A DNA stretch of 64,000 nt from Haladaptatus salinisoli (GCF_020614375.1 NZ_CP085333.1:274578-338577); one strand, 5' to 3'; counted from the first letter of the stretch, positions 9,601 to 18,437 are shown. Translations and numbers: made by a program. Notes: generated by a model from the sequence alone, not told the origin.

Positions 9601-9747
9601 ATTCCCTGCCAGTGCTGCTGATTGTGCACCCGCAGCGGACAGCAACAATGTTGTACCGACGAGAAACGCTGCTGTGACGGCAATAATAAGTACTGTTAAC
9701 CAATCGCGGCGTGTCCACTGTGTCAAGAGTACCTTTTTGTATCCCAT
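6601..9747 (-). CDS. Very large FtsX-type ABC permease with inserted Ig-like (CARDB-type) domains
   Basis: A 1048-residue membrane protein. A first TM at about 13-35 is followed by an extracytoplasmic region, then TMs at about 210-340 and 375-400 (FtsX half 1), a MacB-like periplasmic domain to about 530, then roughly 330 residues of beta-rich, T/Q-rich CARDB-type Ig repeats (IGFQTQTRQVTATLG; TLQPGEETTIRMNL). The last TMs are at about 895-1005 (FtsX half 2), with an acidic cytosolic tail. Ordinary FtsX/MacB permeases have 300-650 residues, so the surface insertion is the unusual part. The ATPase follows 111 bases downstream. A role in export or surface remodelling is inferred. Confidence 0.85.
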   Translation of the reverse strand: MGYKKVLLTQWTRRDWLTVLIIAVTAAFLVGTTLLLSAAGAQSAALAGNYDNSMVVEHSDSYTKAQQTAANSDLVFPTTTVIRNGEKQYIVGVPANAPTELTQLSVSWRKASIPRPPANGLRGTVSTPTQQQLQTNDGRTLSVPVVPYTSTDSIFPHSWYVANPSTVQSLGDTDALIIRTNVSNSSGWKLLPQQGTVSPSLFAYFLGGMQEVLRVLFAATAGAAVLILVVLYNVTKMSVRSRLKTIEVIRSTGGTSRRIIGIFAIRAGTLALVGSLLGYALGVIVTRATVNIAIFLGLSISLEPAVTPSVARILVPMLLSLVAVGVLAGILAAWPTITTPPSQIAQSSGTKQIRDSWLGSLESRLRPQLLDWRAIIPATTTLTVFAVIVLLSGSLLGVLAPLTTASSGTVTEPGAPYPMASRIESQYATELRDQGLNASPEVIVAQVANGKPYLARGANYTAFAAVSDATLIKGHPPRSKAEAVIGHDLAQTLGIEVGESITLGGSTSPAVTRVTIVGIYRAPGVLDDQLIFPLATAHDLSTKPGVVHFIRTSGGNPDLQKGQATGAGTQQVITSGVSAPNETIVGEPTPISITLQNIGFQTQTRQVTATLGSATQQRSVTLQPGEETTIRMNLSVNTAGKYTLHAGSYSQPIQVYQQSPLVLPLVPQQAPPGSTVAIPVQTVTGTNVSGATLQIGDTATQTNDRGIALVTLPETPGTYNLTARKGSRSNTTQILITPNASRQLFADVKVIPQKASVYTQPEAKVTVINPWGTKLTRNLSLVTPAQTTTRTVTLQPYNMSTMPVTLGKTDSTDRLAPGDYSVRVVSEGQTLATDSYVILGDDRIGSTLAQDTQYSAGSGIGQAVMRIFGNFKLLLAGMIILAGVTTIGSTTATFAQVVHARRRAVGIHRATGASRWQVLRLLLSDVCRLSIPATIAALLCAFAIVSGMAITGMLTIFGIQLSVTTSLFVIASTGIGALFLSCISAMLAALPFLTTEPTKLQSESDVKAPIHNTSVDDSEGQYPKVERDNDEKAEESTDLQQNKPSTSD

Positions 9748-9975
9748 CTCTTTTTCCTTCTTCTAACATCATGAGTACAACCGGGAAAGTTACCAACTGC
9801 CTGAAGGCTAGAAATCACAACCTGACAATGGCAAATTTCAAGGTTTCCCTCTGGTCCGTTTCTCTAGATGACAAAGATCTCCAGAGGAGCCATTTTTGTT
9901 ATTGAATGAACTATCAATCCAATTGCCACTTTCTATCTTACAGAAAAGAAGGAGAGAAATTAGCCGGAGAGTTGG

Positions 9976-10869
9976 CTAGGCGTTTGACCACGTACATGTG
10001 ATCAGGTAGTCGAATCGATCATCTTCTACTTCGACTGTTTCGACGCTAATTGGCGTTTGCATGCTAACTGCAAAACCAGTCGCCAGAAAGGAAGGGATAG
10101 GATGATCAAACCGAGTCACTGATCCATAGGAACTCTCTGCAATACTAATTGTAACATGATCCTCTCCTTCCACGTAATCTGCGTTTGCTGCACCAACTAG
10201 CTCAAATCCTTGGGTGAGCGACTCTGTAAGCTGATCTGCAAGATTACCTGGCTCTGATGGCATTTCATCAGTCATGTGGTGGAACTCTTGCAGTAGCGCC
10301 GCTCCAGTTGGGTAGAGTAAAAGACCATGCTTCAATTCGTTCTCTGTCACCACAAGAGTAGAGGTAAGCTCGTCATCCGCTGGAAGTTGGTACTCCGTAT
10401 GCTGCGGTCGGAACAAACGCACGTCGGCGAATGATGTCACTGACGATGTCGAAGATGGAATATAGATGGCTTCATCTTGGAGTCCTAATTCGGTACTCAG
10501 TGAAGAATTGCTCAGTGCAAAGGCCGAGTAAATTCGCTCACTAACAGACGCTGGGATCACACGTTCAGGCGTCAAAAAATAGGTGAGGACTGCACCAAAG
10601 AGACCACACCCTGCTAGTGCAAAAAGTACTTGCTGAGAGTCTGGAAAGATGATTGCTCCCACGGTACAAAGGAGACCAATCCCTACAAGGCCGATAGCGG
10701 TATATCGATATTCCTTTTGTTTTGAGTGATGATATGCATTGCGGAGCCGATCATTTTCTTCAGAAAGAATGTCTATTTGTGCGCGAAGCTCTTCACGATT
10801 TAAATCAGCAGAATTCGTATCAGGATGATCTTCCTGAGTATCGTCTGCAGTAAATTGTTGTTTACTCAT
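9976..10869 (-). CDS. Two-TM membrane protein of unknown function, DUF58 block
   Basis: A 297-residue protein starting MSKQQFTADDTQED; a start five codons earlier (10881) is possible. A coiled coil (LRAQIDILSEENDRLRNAYHH, residues about 28-50) precedes two TM segments at about 60-100, followed by an extended soluble domain of about 190 residues with no motif I recognise. Its start overlaps the end of the 10862-11323 gene, which overlaps the DUF58 gene, so the three are translationally coupled. In haloarchaea DUF58 genes sit in blocks with DUF7519/DUF4129-like membrane proteins, and this one fits that context, but the function is unknown. Confidence 0.7.
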   Translation of the reverse strand: MSKQQFTADDTQEDHPDTNSADLNREELRAQIDILSEENDRLRNAYHHSKQKEYRYTAIGLVGIGLLCTVGAIIFPDSQQVLFALAGCGLFGAVLTYFLTPERVIPASVSERIYSAFALSNSSLSTELGLQDEAIYIPSSTSSVTSFADVRLFRPQHTEYQLPADDELTSTLVVTENELKHGLLLYPTGAALLQEFHHMTDEMPSEPGNLADQLTESLTQGFELVGAANADYVEGEDHVTISIAESSYGSVTRFDHPIPSFLATGFAVSMQTPISVETVEVEDDRFDYLITCTWSNA

Positions 10870-11323
10870 GAGACTCCCCAACTACTCCCATAGCGACCCG
10901 TTCGTACCGATGCATTCCGTATGTTACTATTCCAAGAACGCAGATTAAAATAATACCGATTTGACTATGATTGACATCCAAAGATAAGCCAGCGAGTATA
11001 CCACTAACGAGTATAATAACGCTGCCTAATATCGTGAGCGTTCGTGCAAGTGGTTGATCTAGACGAAGACCTGGCGCTATAAGTACTAATAGTAACCCTA
11101 TTTCGGCAATCACAAGTTGGATTATTGTTCCAGAGGGGAAAAGTAGAGCGCCAAGTGCGATTTGCCCGTAGCCAACTGTATACAGGGATGGACAGGTATA
11201 CCAGAAGAGAAGAAGCAATCCACCGGCAACAATGCCAGGAAACCCTTGCGCGATGGCTAGGATAAGTACTGTAACAACTACTCCACCTGCTTCTATCCAC
11301 GCTGAAGTTCGGTTTAAATTCAT
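10862..11323 (-). CDS. Multi-pass membrane protein of the DUF58 block
   Basis: A 153-residue, almost wholly hydrophobic protein with about five TM helices (AGGVVVTVLILAIAQ; GIVAGGLLLLFWY; QLVIAEIGLLLVLIAPG; ILGSVIILVSGILAG; IGIILICVLGIVTYG). The start overlaps the DUF58 gene end by four bases (ATGA) and its end overlaps the next gene. It resembles the DUF7519-type small membrane proteins found beside DUF58 in haloarchaea, although I assign the family only from context and hydropathy. Confidence 0.7.
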   Translation of the reverse strand: MNLNRTSAWIEAGGVVVTVLILAIAQGFPGIVAGGLLLLFWYTCPSLYTVGYGQIALGALLFPSGTIIQLVIAEIGLLLVLIAPGLRLDQPLARTLTILGSVIILVSGILAGLSLDVNHSQIGIILICVLGIVTYGMHRYERVAMGVVGESHE

Positions 11324-12780
11324 TGTTCTGGGGGAGTAGGTGATCGCTGTCCGTGAGACGTCGCCGACGTAGTACGGAGGTGGTTTGCGGTATCTGTTGA
11401 TCCAACTTCGAATGCAATTACCCCATCTAATTGAGTGAGTGATTGCCGGAACTGGTCAAAGTCGATATATCGTTGGTATGCGTCCTCGGCTTCTACAATA
11501 CCCTTCTCCTCGAATAAAATATTCGGAATCAGAAAAACCGAAACAGAATCACTAAGCTGCCGTGCTAGTTTAACCGCCTCGTAAACTTCAACCCGGTCGA
11601 CATCATCTGTGATCAGTACCGTCCTCGTAATGCCGTAGGTGGCTTTTAATTGAGAGCGAACGGTTCGATAGAGTGGGTCATCAGTTACATGACGGATACG
11701 CGCGCCCTGAGTGGTTAGTAAAGGAAATAATTTTTGTGCGAATTGCGACGACTCTGACTGAAGGCGAGTCGCTTTTTGATCCGAGGTTGTAAATTGCTTT
11801 ACGGGCTGTTCGAACACTTTAGAATAACGAGTTGCACTTTCAGGCTGTGTACGGTCGTAGAGGTGCGTTCGTAGTCGAGAATAGTGTTCTTGGGTTGCAC
11901 CTGGGGAAAAATTGGTTATTTGCTCTTCCTTTATTAGACTGAGGCCAAGCGGCTCTCCCCTTGAGTGGGCATCTGCAAGATATGCTAAGACAATTTGTCG
12001 CGCGTAATCGAATTTCGTAGCAGTCGCTGATCCAGTAAACATGGATTTACGCTGGTCTAAGAAAATGTATGATTGTAAATCGGTTTCTGCTTCGAACTCG
12101 CGAACATGAGGTTCTTGGAGACGTGCTGTTACTTTCCAGTCGATTTTTTGAATCGTATCCCCTGGAATATATTGTCGAACTTCCGCTGGGTCGAGCCCTG
12201 TTCCATGTTCTCCCTGTTGGTATTCACCCAGACTAGTTATCTGATTCTTCTCACCAGCATCGACATATATATCACCGAGTGGATCAGGTGTGACGGTGAT
12301 AGTCGCTGTTTCTCCGTGTGTGAACGAAGAACGGAAAAACCCAGCGCGATCCGTAAAAGTCACTGTCGGTGGACGAAACAGGAGACGCTCAGCAATTGGG
12401 CAATGGGCAGTAACAGTCGTTTTTGCTTCCCGTTCGCCGTTTAGAATGTCAATTGTCTCATCTTCTGCAATTCCAGTAGCTGTCCGTGGTGGTTGCACAG
12501 CAATTTGAATATCCACAGGTGTCGGTGCTGAAAGAGTTCCCTGTATCGTGAGTTGGACATTTGAATTTACAGCTACTTGGGCCTGAGTCGGTGTTTGAGA
12601 AATATCCAAATCATCGGTTATTCTGACAACCGTCCAAAGGAAAAGCAATTGAGACGAAATGAGTGCGCTCCCGACTCCGGCAGCACCAATAAGAAGCAAA
12701 CTATTGTTGAGTATCCATGCGCCTCCAGCGAGTAAACAAACTAGTCCGCATCCACCCCAATAGCGGCGCGTCACATCCAT
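11320..12780 (-). CDS. DUF58-domain protein
   Basis: A 486-residue protein. Two TM helices lie at about 10-50, followed by a beta-rich domain and the DUF58 core with the diagnostic GDTIQKIDWKVTARLQEPHVREFEAE segment (about 200-225) and LDQRKSMFTG immediately after, the position of a vWA-like metal site. DUF58 proteins usually work with a MoxR AAA+ ATPase. None is encoded in this window, so either the partner lies elsewhere or this system works without it. It is the first gene of the leftward operon 12780-9976, divergent from the surface protein at 12998. Confidence 0.85.
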   Translation of the reverse strand: MDVTRRYWGGCGLVCLLAGGAWILNNSLLLIGAAGVGSALISSQLLFLWTVVRITDDLDISQTPTQAQVAVNSNVQLTIQGTLSAPTPVDIQIAVQPPRTATGIAEDETIDILNGEREAKTTVTAHCPIAERLLFRPPTVTFTDRAGFFRSSFTHGETATITVTPDPLGDIYVDAGEKNQITSLGEYQQGEHGTGLDPAEVRQYIPGDTIQKIDWKVTARLQEPHVREFEAETDLQSYIFLDQRKSMFTGSATATKFDYARQIVLAYLADAHSRGEPLGLSLIKEEQITNFSPGATQEHYSRLRTHLYDRTQPESATRYSKVFEQPVKQFTTSDQKATRLQSESSQFAQKLFPLLTTQGARIRHVTDDPLYRTVRSQLKATYGITRTVLITDDVDRVEVYEAVKLARQLSDSVSVFLIPNILFEEKGIVEAEDAYQRYIDFDQFRQSLTQLDGVIAFEVGSTDTANHLRTTSATSHGQRSPTPPEQ

Positions 12781-12997
12781 ATTTGAATCAAATGGTGTGA
12801 GTACCTATAACGTTAATCCGTTGTCTCCAGTAATTAACATTCCATACTTTGGTGCATTCAATATCACGGATTTGGTAAAGTAATAATAAAAGAGAATATA
12901 AAGGTCAGTAGAGAGTTTTAATGTAAATGGTGGAAATTGAATATTATGGGGTAGAGGAGAGAAAGATTTTTTCGTAGGACAGACATAGTTTGGAAGT

Positions 12998-15124
12998 ATG
13001 GTTCAAATTTCCTCGAATTCAAGAGTAGCCCTCCTGGTTCTTTTCCTGACTGTAGGTGGATTTTCAGCGCCTGTTATCGCTACTGCATCTTCAACGGATG
13101 GTCATTCAAACCATGGCCTTCTCACTCTTGGGGTTGAGGGAAATCCCCAGGAAAAGACCCCATCCAACAATTCAACTCAGGTTCGTCATAAGGACCCATC
13201 AAAAGTGCAGTCACAGGAAGAACTAGGAAATCTTGAACAGTGGTTGGCTGGTCAACTCGGATCGCGCTTAAAAAGTAGCACGGTGAAATTAAGCCAAGGG
13301 GAATACCAAGCCGCCGATTCAGTAGTGGGAGATCGATACAATAAGTTGCTGGGGAAGTACGTCGATGTGGCCGGTCGTACCAAGGGAACAAAAGATGACC
13401 AACGCATTAAAAAATTCAAGTCAGCCAAAAAGAATCAAGCAAAATATTCTTCGAAAGTAGCTAAATATCGTCGAACCTACAAGAAATATCAACGAGCAAA
13501 GAAAAACGGGAATGATCAAAAAGCTCGTAGTTTGGCTCGAAGGCTCAATAATCTCTCAACATCGATAAATCGCACCAGCGGAAATCTAACAAACAATTAT
13601 CAAGACATCTCCAATTCGACGGACGCGGATCTCACGCAACAACGAGAAACAGTACAAAAGATAACGTCTAATGTTACTCACCAAACGGCAGAGGTCCGTT
13701 CCGCTGAATTCGTACAAACGGAGATTTCAGCCGAAATCGAATCGAGTGAGGTTTCATTTCGAGAACCAATTACGATAACTGGAGAACTTGTCGATGAAAA
13801 CGGGACTGAACTCTCAAATGAAACGATTCGATTACAACTTGGTGGGAATCGAACTAACGTAACGACAACGGACGAAGATGGTGATTTCACGATTACTGGC
13901 CGACCAGCAGTACTCCCACTTGGTGAACAATCAGTAACGCTCGATCATGTACCAAATGCATCGTCAATATATCTCGGCTCAAATACAACAGTCGAGGCAG
14001 ATATCCAACAGACTCAACCGACGATCACGCTTTCACAGAGTCCTAAACACGGTCGGTATAATAAAACAATCACCGTCTCTGGGCGAGTTCATGTCGATGA
14101 TGTTGGTGACAAAGGAATCCCAGTTATCGTAAAGAGTGGGAAGACTGTAATTGGAAATACAACAACACAAGAAGATGGCAGCTTCACCCTTTCCGAAAAT
14201 CTCTCTTCGGCAGTTCCGGCTGGGAACCGTCAACTCCAGGTCAGTGTTCCCCTACAGAATCGAGCACTGGCGTTCACCAGTACGAGGGCCCCGATTACAA
14301 TTCATCCCACAAACACTTCACTAAACATTACGAGTCGAACCCTCAATCAAGGCAACCTCTCGGTCAGTGGGAATTTGACTACCGCCAATGGAGTGCCACT
14401 TTCAAATCAGACAGTGATACTCCGTGCGAATGGATCGCAAGTCGGTACTGTAACTACTGATAGTAACGGTACTTATACTTCACAAGTCCAACTTCCCCCT
14501 TCACTTGCAGCAACAAACAAGACACATGTCCGTCTGTCTGCGGTGTATTCAGGGAAGGGGACAAATCTCGATGCCACCCAAGCAAGTTCACTCGTTCGCC
14601 TGCAACCAGCTACCTCTAGCAATTCATTCCTATTGTGGGCTGGAGTTGCTGGTGTCGGTGTATTACTCACAATAGGCGGCTTTGCGATCCAGCGTTCTGG
14701 TTGGTTTTCCGATTCGGAAGAGTCGGCAGAGCCAAAAATAGAAGAAAATCAATTAGCCCCAGACACCGACATAGAAGAGGCAGAAGAGACGAAAGCAGTA
14801 ACGATTCGGGAATGGGCTGACCAAGCAGCAACTGCATTAGCAGAAAATGAACTGCAGACTGCTGTCGAAACAGCCTATGCCACTGGTCGTCAGTACTATT
14901 TAGCTACCGATGAAACGATTTCGGAGACTGGCCGTACTCACTGGGAGTTTTATCAATTTTGCCAAGACCAAGACTTCACTGACCAAGAGATCGAACGGCT
15001 CAGGCAGCTTACAATGCTTTACGAGCAAGCGACATTCACGACTACCTCAATAACACAGGAAAATGCAGAACAAGCCGTTGAGCTTGCAAATCAGTATGCA
15101 GATAAAATGGAAGAAGCTCATTAG
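12998..15124 (+). CDS. Secreted/membrane-anchored Ig-like surface protein with a DUF4129-like cytosolic tail
   Basis: A 708-residue protein. A signal peptide (ALLVLFLTVGGFSAPVIA) is followed by a basic coiled-coil region of about 120 residues (KKNQAKYSSKVAKYRRTYKKY), then three to four carboxypeptidase-regulatory-like beta domains (ITGELVDENGTEL; TVSGRVHVDD; SVSGNLTTANGVPL) rich in N-x-S/T sites. A single TM lies at about 542-566 and an acidic cytosolic domain of about 110 residues matches the DUF4129 tail pattern. It is transcribed divergently from the DUF58 operon, and DUF58 and DUF4129 proteins commonly co-occur in haloarchaea. It is probably the cell-surface arm of that block. Confidence 0.8.
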   Translation: MVQISSNSRVALLVLFLTVGGFSAPVIATASSTDGHSNHGLLTLGVEGNPQEKTPSNNSTQVRHKDPSKVQSQEELGNLEQWLAGQLGSRLKSSTVKLSQGEYQAADSVVGDRYNKLLGKYVDVAGRTKGTKDDQRIKKFKSAKKNQAKYSSKVAKYRRTYKKYQRAKKNGNDQKARSLARRLNNLSTSINRTSGNLTNNYQDISNSTDADLTQQRETVQKITSNVTHQTAEVRSAEFVQTEISAEIESSEVSFREPITITGELVDENGTELSNETIRLQLGGNRTNVTTTDEDGDFTITGRPAVLPLGEQSVTLDHVPNASSIYLGSNTTVEADIQQTQPTITLSQSPKHGRYNKTITVSGRVHVDDVGDKGIPVIVKSGKTVIGNTTTQEDGSFTLSENLSSAVPAGNRQLQVSVPLQNRALAFTSTRAPITIHPTNTSLNITSRTLNQGNLSVSGNLTTANGVPLSNQTVILRANGSQVGTVTTDSNGTYTSQVQLPPSLAATNKTHVRLSAVYSGKGTNLDATQASSLVRLQPATSSNSFLLWAGVAGVGVLLTIGGFAIQRSGWFSDSEESAEPKIEENQLAPDTDIEEAEETKAVTIREWADQAATALAENELQTAVETAYATGRQYYLATDETISETGRTHWEFYQFCQDQDFTDQEIERLRQLTMLYEQATFTTTSITQENAEQAVELANQYADKMEEAH

Positions 15125-15371
15125 GATGTACTGGTGACTGTACCCTTGATTTTTAGTTGATGAGTTGACGGCGCTTTTTAATATTGCTTCTAAATAGCGA
15201 ATTATGGTATGGTGATTTCTCGGCTTTGTCGAGTCATATGAGAATTTTTATACACGAAAGAGTGGCGTTTCTAGCTTATAGTACTGTATAGTAATCTTAA
15301 ATTAGGCAGCAAGGTATTTGTATCAGAGATACATTGGTGGATATAATAGAAATAGGAGCCTATCGCATATA

Positions 15372-16112
15372 ATGACTGAAAATCTAGATACCCTTTCTTC
15401 AGCTCGTACTGCCCTCGCTAAGGAACAGCAGCGCCTCCGTGACGAAATTGCCGCCTTTGAATCCTTTGTCAAGCGAATTGATGACCTACAACCAGAGTCA
15501 GAACACTCAGAACACCCTAATTTGACACCTGCTATGAATATAACCACTACCAGCAATAGTACCATACCGCTTGAAAAAATTAAAGGAATATATCACGATG
15601 AGATTTTCTCGGTTGAGCATTGGAAACAGAGTTATGAAGACACTGAAATACTCGAAAGTATGACGGAGGAATTCGGAAGAGACATAGTATCAGCACTTAC
15701 TACACAAGGAATTAGCTGGACGCTCTTCGTTCAGGGACAACTGAGGAATGCTGGGCGTAAGTCAGCTGAAACTCGGCGAAATACACTAAGTCTACTTTCC
15801 GAGGAAGCATCACAGTTGCAATCTCTCTACAAGAATCTGGCAAAGATCACGGAGGAATTTGCCCAGATTGAGAAGCCTGAAAACACCTTTGATGACCGAA
15901 CGACTCAATTGGAGCAACTTACATCGCGTCTGGATACTCTTGCATATGAGTATCAGCTATATCTCCAACAGCGTAGTAAGTCAAACAGTATATATCTTAA
16001 GCGACTTATTTATTCTGAACTCTCGACTACGTATCCAGGTCTAACTACGCTTGGGGTTGTACGATCACACCTCGATACCCTACAGGAAAAGCATTGGAAA
16101 GGTGAGTTATGA
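15372..16112 (+). CDS. DUF7260-family protein
   Basis: A 246-residue, soluble, helix-rich protein. I start at the ATG at 15372 (MTENLDTLSSARTAL); a frame extending to 15318 looks untranslated. The N-terminal helix (QRLRDEIAAFESFVKRIDDL), a central HWKQSYEDTEILESMTEEFG segment and a C-terminal LIYSELSTTYPGLTTLGVVR segment match the other DUF7260-like protein at 59984-60739 in order and spacing (AEIDAFEDFLDQLDEI; DHWEDEYGEKTVLESINNEF; FVYADLDAEYPGLAALATAR). The function is unknown; these proteins occur repeatedly in haloarchaeal accessory regions. Confidence 0.75.
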   Translation: MTENLDTLSSARTALAKEQQRLRDEIAAFESFVKRIDDLQPESEHSEHPNLTPAMNITTTSNSTIPLEKIKGIYHDEIFSVEHWKQSYEDTEILESMTEEFGRDIVSALTTQGISWTLFVQGQLRNAGRKSAETRRNTLSLLSEEASQLQSLYKNLAKITEEFAQIEKPENTFDDRTTQLEQLTSRLDTLAYEYQLYLQQRSKSNSIYLKRLIYSELSTTYPGLTTLGVVRSHLDTLQEKHWKGEL

Positions 16113-16639
16113 CTACTAGTCAATATCTTTAACCTTCTCAATAATTCCCTAAATACTCGGATTTCTACATTCTGTCGTGAAAATGCTCAATAGAGCACCC
16201 GAACGGATGTCAAAAATCTCCCCCGATACGGTGGAATCCCAAGGATTGTATACTATTATTCGAAGATGAATTTTATCATTCTTATCAAGAATTGCGTTTA
16301 TGGGTAATCATTGTCGAACTTCGACGGTTGTATCTGCCATCAACCACTGGTGGTCACTATCATCCGGATTCCGTATCTCAACCCATCCTGTACGACTAAC
16401 TATCATCTCGAATGTTTCGTCATCAACCATCAGGTACCGCCTCCAAAGAGAGTCGTAATGAATGGCGAGTCAGTGCCGCAAAACGGGCAGTGATTTTTGT
16501 GCTGATCATCAGGATTCCTTGGGAGTGATTTTCGGTTGAATCTCTCTTTGTTATGGTCTTACTACCGACCGGCTCTACAGAAATCAAGGCAGAATGCCTC
16601 TGAGACCCAATCTTGGGTCCTTGCCGACAATGAATAAAC
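16113..16639. other. Intergenic region, no gene seen
   Basis: About 530 bases between the DUF7260 gene and the broken tnpA. AT-rich first half, then short open frames without domains. Nothing supportable apart from the approach to the IS200/IS605 element. Confidence 0.5.
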
Positions 16640-16920
16640 GTGTTCTGTTCGGTCGGTGTACTGTCTGATAGTCGTTGCGCTCACTGTACCGGCAGTGCTC
16701 ACGTAGTAAGATCGTTCCCAACACTCACCGCCTCAATACAGTTTCCTCATCAGTAGGCCGTAGTTGTTCTACAGCCGCTGGGCGCTGAGGCCCTTGATTT
16801 GACGCACTACGTCGCACGGCACTTCGGTCGGCGACACTAACACGAGTAAGTAAACGTGATCTGGTTCGATCTGCAACGATTGGACTTCGATTTCAGTAAC
16901 TCGAATACTGGCCATATCCC
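16640..16920 (-). pseudogene. Degenerate IS200-type Y1 transposase (tnpA)
   Basis: Reading leftwards from about 16917, the frame MASIRVTEIEVQSLQIEPDH is followed by VYLLVLVSPTEVP and ends at a TAG after IKGLSAQRL. Further debris reads CWERSYYVSTAGTVSATTIRQY. These match the IS200/IS605 TnpA core. The HUH motif that should read HVHLL is HVYLL, so the second metal-binding histidine is lost, and there is at least one frame-breaking stop plus lost sequence. The partner tnpB starts beyond 16961 on the same strand. Transposition of this element would need TnpA in trans. Confidence 0.75.
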
Positions 16921-16954
16921 ACTTCAACCGCCTGCTCGACCAAATCCAAGAACG

Positions 16955-16990
16955 AGTAAGCTACCACGGCCTAACGGCCGTGGCATTCAC
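16955..16990 (-). other. Right end of the tnpB element, guide-RNA scaffold hairpin
   Basis: An 8-bp perfect stem, 16964-16971/16976-16983 with a four-base loop, straddles the tnpB stop. In transcript sense it is followed by GGTAGCTTAC, matching the GGTAGTTGAC after the hairpin of the other tnpB element (54513-54532). In TnpB systems the RNA 3' end at this point carries the scaffold and the flanking DNA supplies the guide. Confidence 0.6.
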
Positions 16991-18208
16991 CATGGACTCC
17001 CGCTCTAACAACGTTGGTACGGCTGTAACGCCGTTCGCGTTCATCATCCCGGTGTTCAAGCGCACGCCTACGGGTGCGCCTCCTTCGCCAGCAGTTTGCG
17101 TGCCAAGGAGTCTAAAACCGATGTTCTTCGCCGCGTTGTAATCCGCGTGGTTTGCATAGCCACACTTCAAACACTCAAAGGTGTCCTGCGACGGACGGTT
17201 GTCCTCGTGAGTGAACCCACACGACGAACACCGACGCGACGTGTTCGCTGGATTCACCTGCTGAACCGAAATCCCGCGTTCTTCGGCTTTGTACTCAACG
17301 TACCGGTAAAGGCGGCGGAACGCCCATGCGTGAAGCCGTTTCGCGCCGGGCATCCGGTCGCGGATATCCGTGAGGTCCTCGAAGGCGATATGCGAACAGC
17401 CGCGTTCGTCGGCTTCATCAACCAGTTCGTTCGAAACGCGGTGCAAGAGCTGTTTGAATCGGCCCGTCTCTTTCAGACCGACCGCTTGCATGTTCTCGTG
17501 AGCGTAACGCGACCCACACTGTTGGAGCGACGCACGACGCTTTTCGAATTCGCGGTGCCAGTGGTCCAGTTCGGAGGCCGACCAAAATATGCCGGTCGAA
17601 GTGACGGCGATGTTTTCGACCCCGAGGTCCACGCCGAGAACCGTTCCGTTCTCGCGTGGTTCGGGAGCGTCCACGTCAGCCTTTGTTCTGACATGGAGGT
17701 AGAACTCGTCTGTGGCTTTGCGGTAGTGAAGCGTCGCGCCGGTCGTCTCGTAGTCATCGGAAAAGAGGTACTCCGAATGTGGAGTCTCGCGTTCGTCGTC
17801 AGGCAACACGTAGTCGGCGGTGATTCGACCGTCAACAGTCGCAAGCGACGCGTAGTCGTCGTGGAACGTCGCACTTCGCTTGTCGTATTCGAGGAACAGC
17901 GACGAGAAGTACGGAAGGCTCGCGTTCTTTCCGCGTTTCCACTTTGCCACGACGGATTTCAACGCGTCTGCCGCGCGGCTTCGTGCCGCTTGAACAAGAT
18001 TCGCGTGAAGGTCCGTTTCACGACGAACGTCGTCGTACGTGCGGCTGTTGAGTTTGCCTTTGCTCGTTTCGACGTAGCCGTCGTCGTTTCGTGCGTTCAA
18101 AACGACGTAGTTGGCGGCCCACCGGAACTGTCGAATCGTCTCGTGAAGAAGGTCGGCGTCGCTTTCGCTCACAGAAAGCTTGACTTGAACAGTTCGCCTG
18201 ACCTCCAT
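16961..18208 (-). CDS. tnpB: TnpB (IS1341-type RNA-guided nuclease, IS200/IS605 family)
   Basis: A complete 415-residue TnpB. The RuvC residues are visible in LGVDLGVENIAVTS (first Asp), SHIAFEDLTDIRDR (Glu) and HADYNAAKNI (last Asp), and there is a four-Cys zinc finger (CSSCGF...CLKCGY). The family is established as an RNA-guided DNA nuclease using a scaffold RNA from the element's 3' end. Here that end carries a hairpin at 16964-16971/16976-16983, overlapping the stop codon region. The adjacent tnpA (16640-16920) is dead, so tnpB is now a solitary, apparently intact gene. The start is an ATG after a promoter-like AT-rich tract. Confidence 0.95.
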   Translation of the reverse strand: MEVRRTVQVKLSVSESDADLLHETIRQFRWAANYVVLNARNDDGYVETSKGKLNSRTYDDVRRETDLHANLVQAARSRAADALKSVVAKWKRGKNASLPYFSSLFLEYDKRSATFHDDYASLATVDGRITADYVLPDDERETPHSEYLFSDDYETTGATLHYRKATDEFYLHVRTKADVDAPEPRENGTVLGVDLGVENIAVTSTGIFWSASELDHWHREFEKRRASLQQCGSRYAHENMQAVGLKETGRFKQLLHRVSNELVDEADERGCSHIAFEDLTDIRDRMPGAKRLHAWAFRRLYRYVEYKAEERGISVQQVNPANTSRRCSSCGFTHEDNRPSQDTFECLKCGYANHADYNAAKNIGFRLLGTQTAGEGGAPVGVRLNTGMMNANGVTAVPTLLERESMVNATAVRPW

Positions 18209-18294
18209 ACATCATATATAACGACTATGTTTATAAAGATTAATATACGACCGGATGTCGTCCCGGCAGAAAACGGTAGTACAGTAGTCAAGCG

Positions 18295-18345
18295 TACGCA
18301 CTTCCTCCCGCACCTAAAGTCGCGGGTATCCGCGCTGTGGTATCT
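18295..18345 (-). other. Left end of the tnpB element
   Basis: A stem-loop of the CTTCCTCCCGC...CGCGGG type about 100 bases upstream of tnpB, of the same style as the orphan ends at 5410, 23392 and 27591. It marks the 5' boundary of the element on this side. Confidence 0.5.
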
Positions 18346-18437
18346 ATGACGGTACTTTAGTATCTTAAACGAAGTAGCAGTTCTGGTTTCTGGTTGATAA
18401 AGAAAAAGATTAAACGGAGGTCTTCTGCAGTACAGGC

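Noticed and set aside
16900..18345. CRISPR-like array because of repeated hairpins
   Set aside because: The hairpins are IS-end structures, not equally spaced repeats with unique spacers, and no cas gene is present.
17096..18349. Long forward frame opposite tnpB
   Set aside because: A shadow of the tnpB gene caused by its high GC content; composition and lack of domain exclude it.
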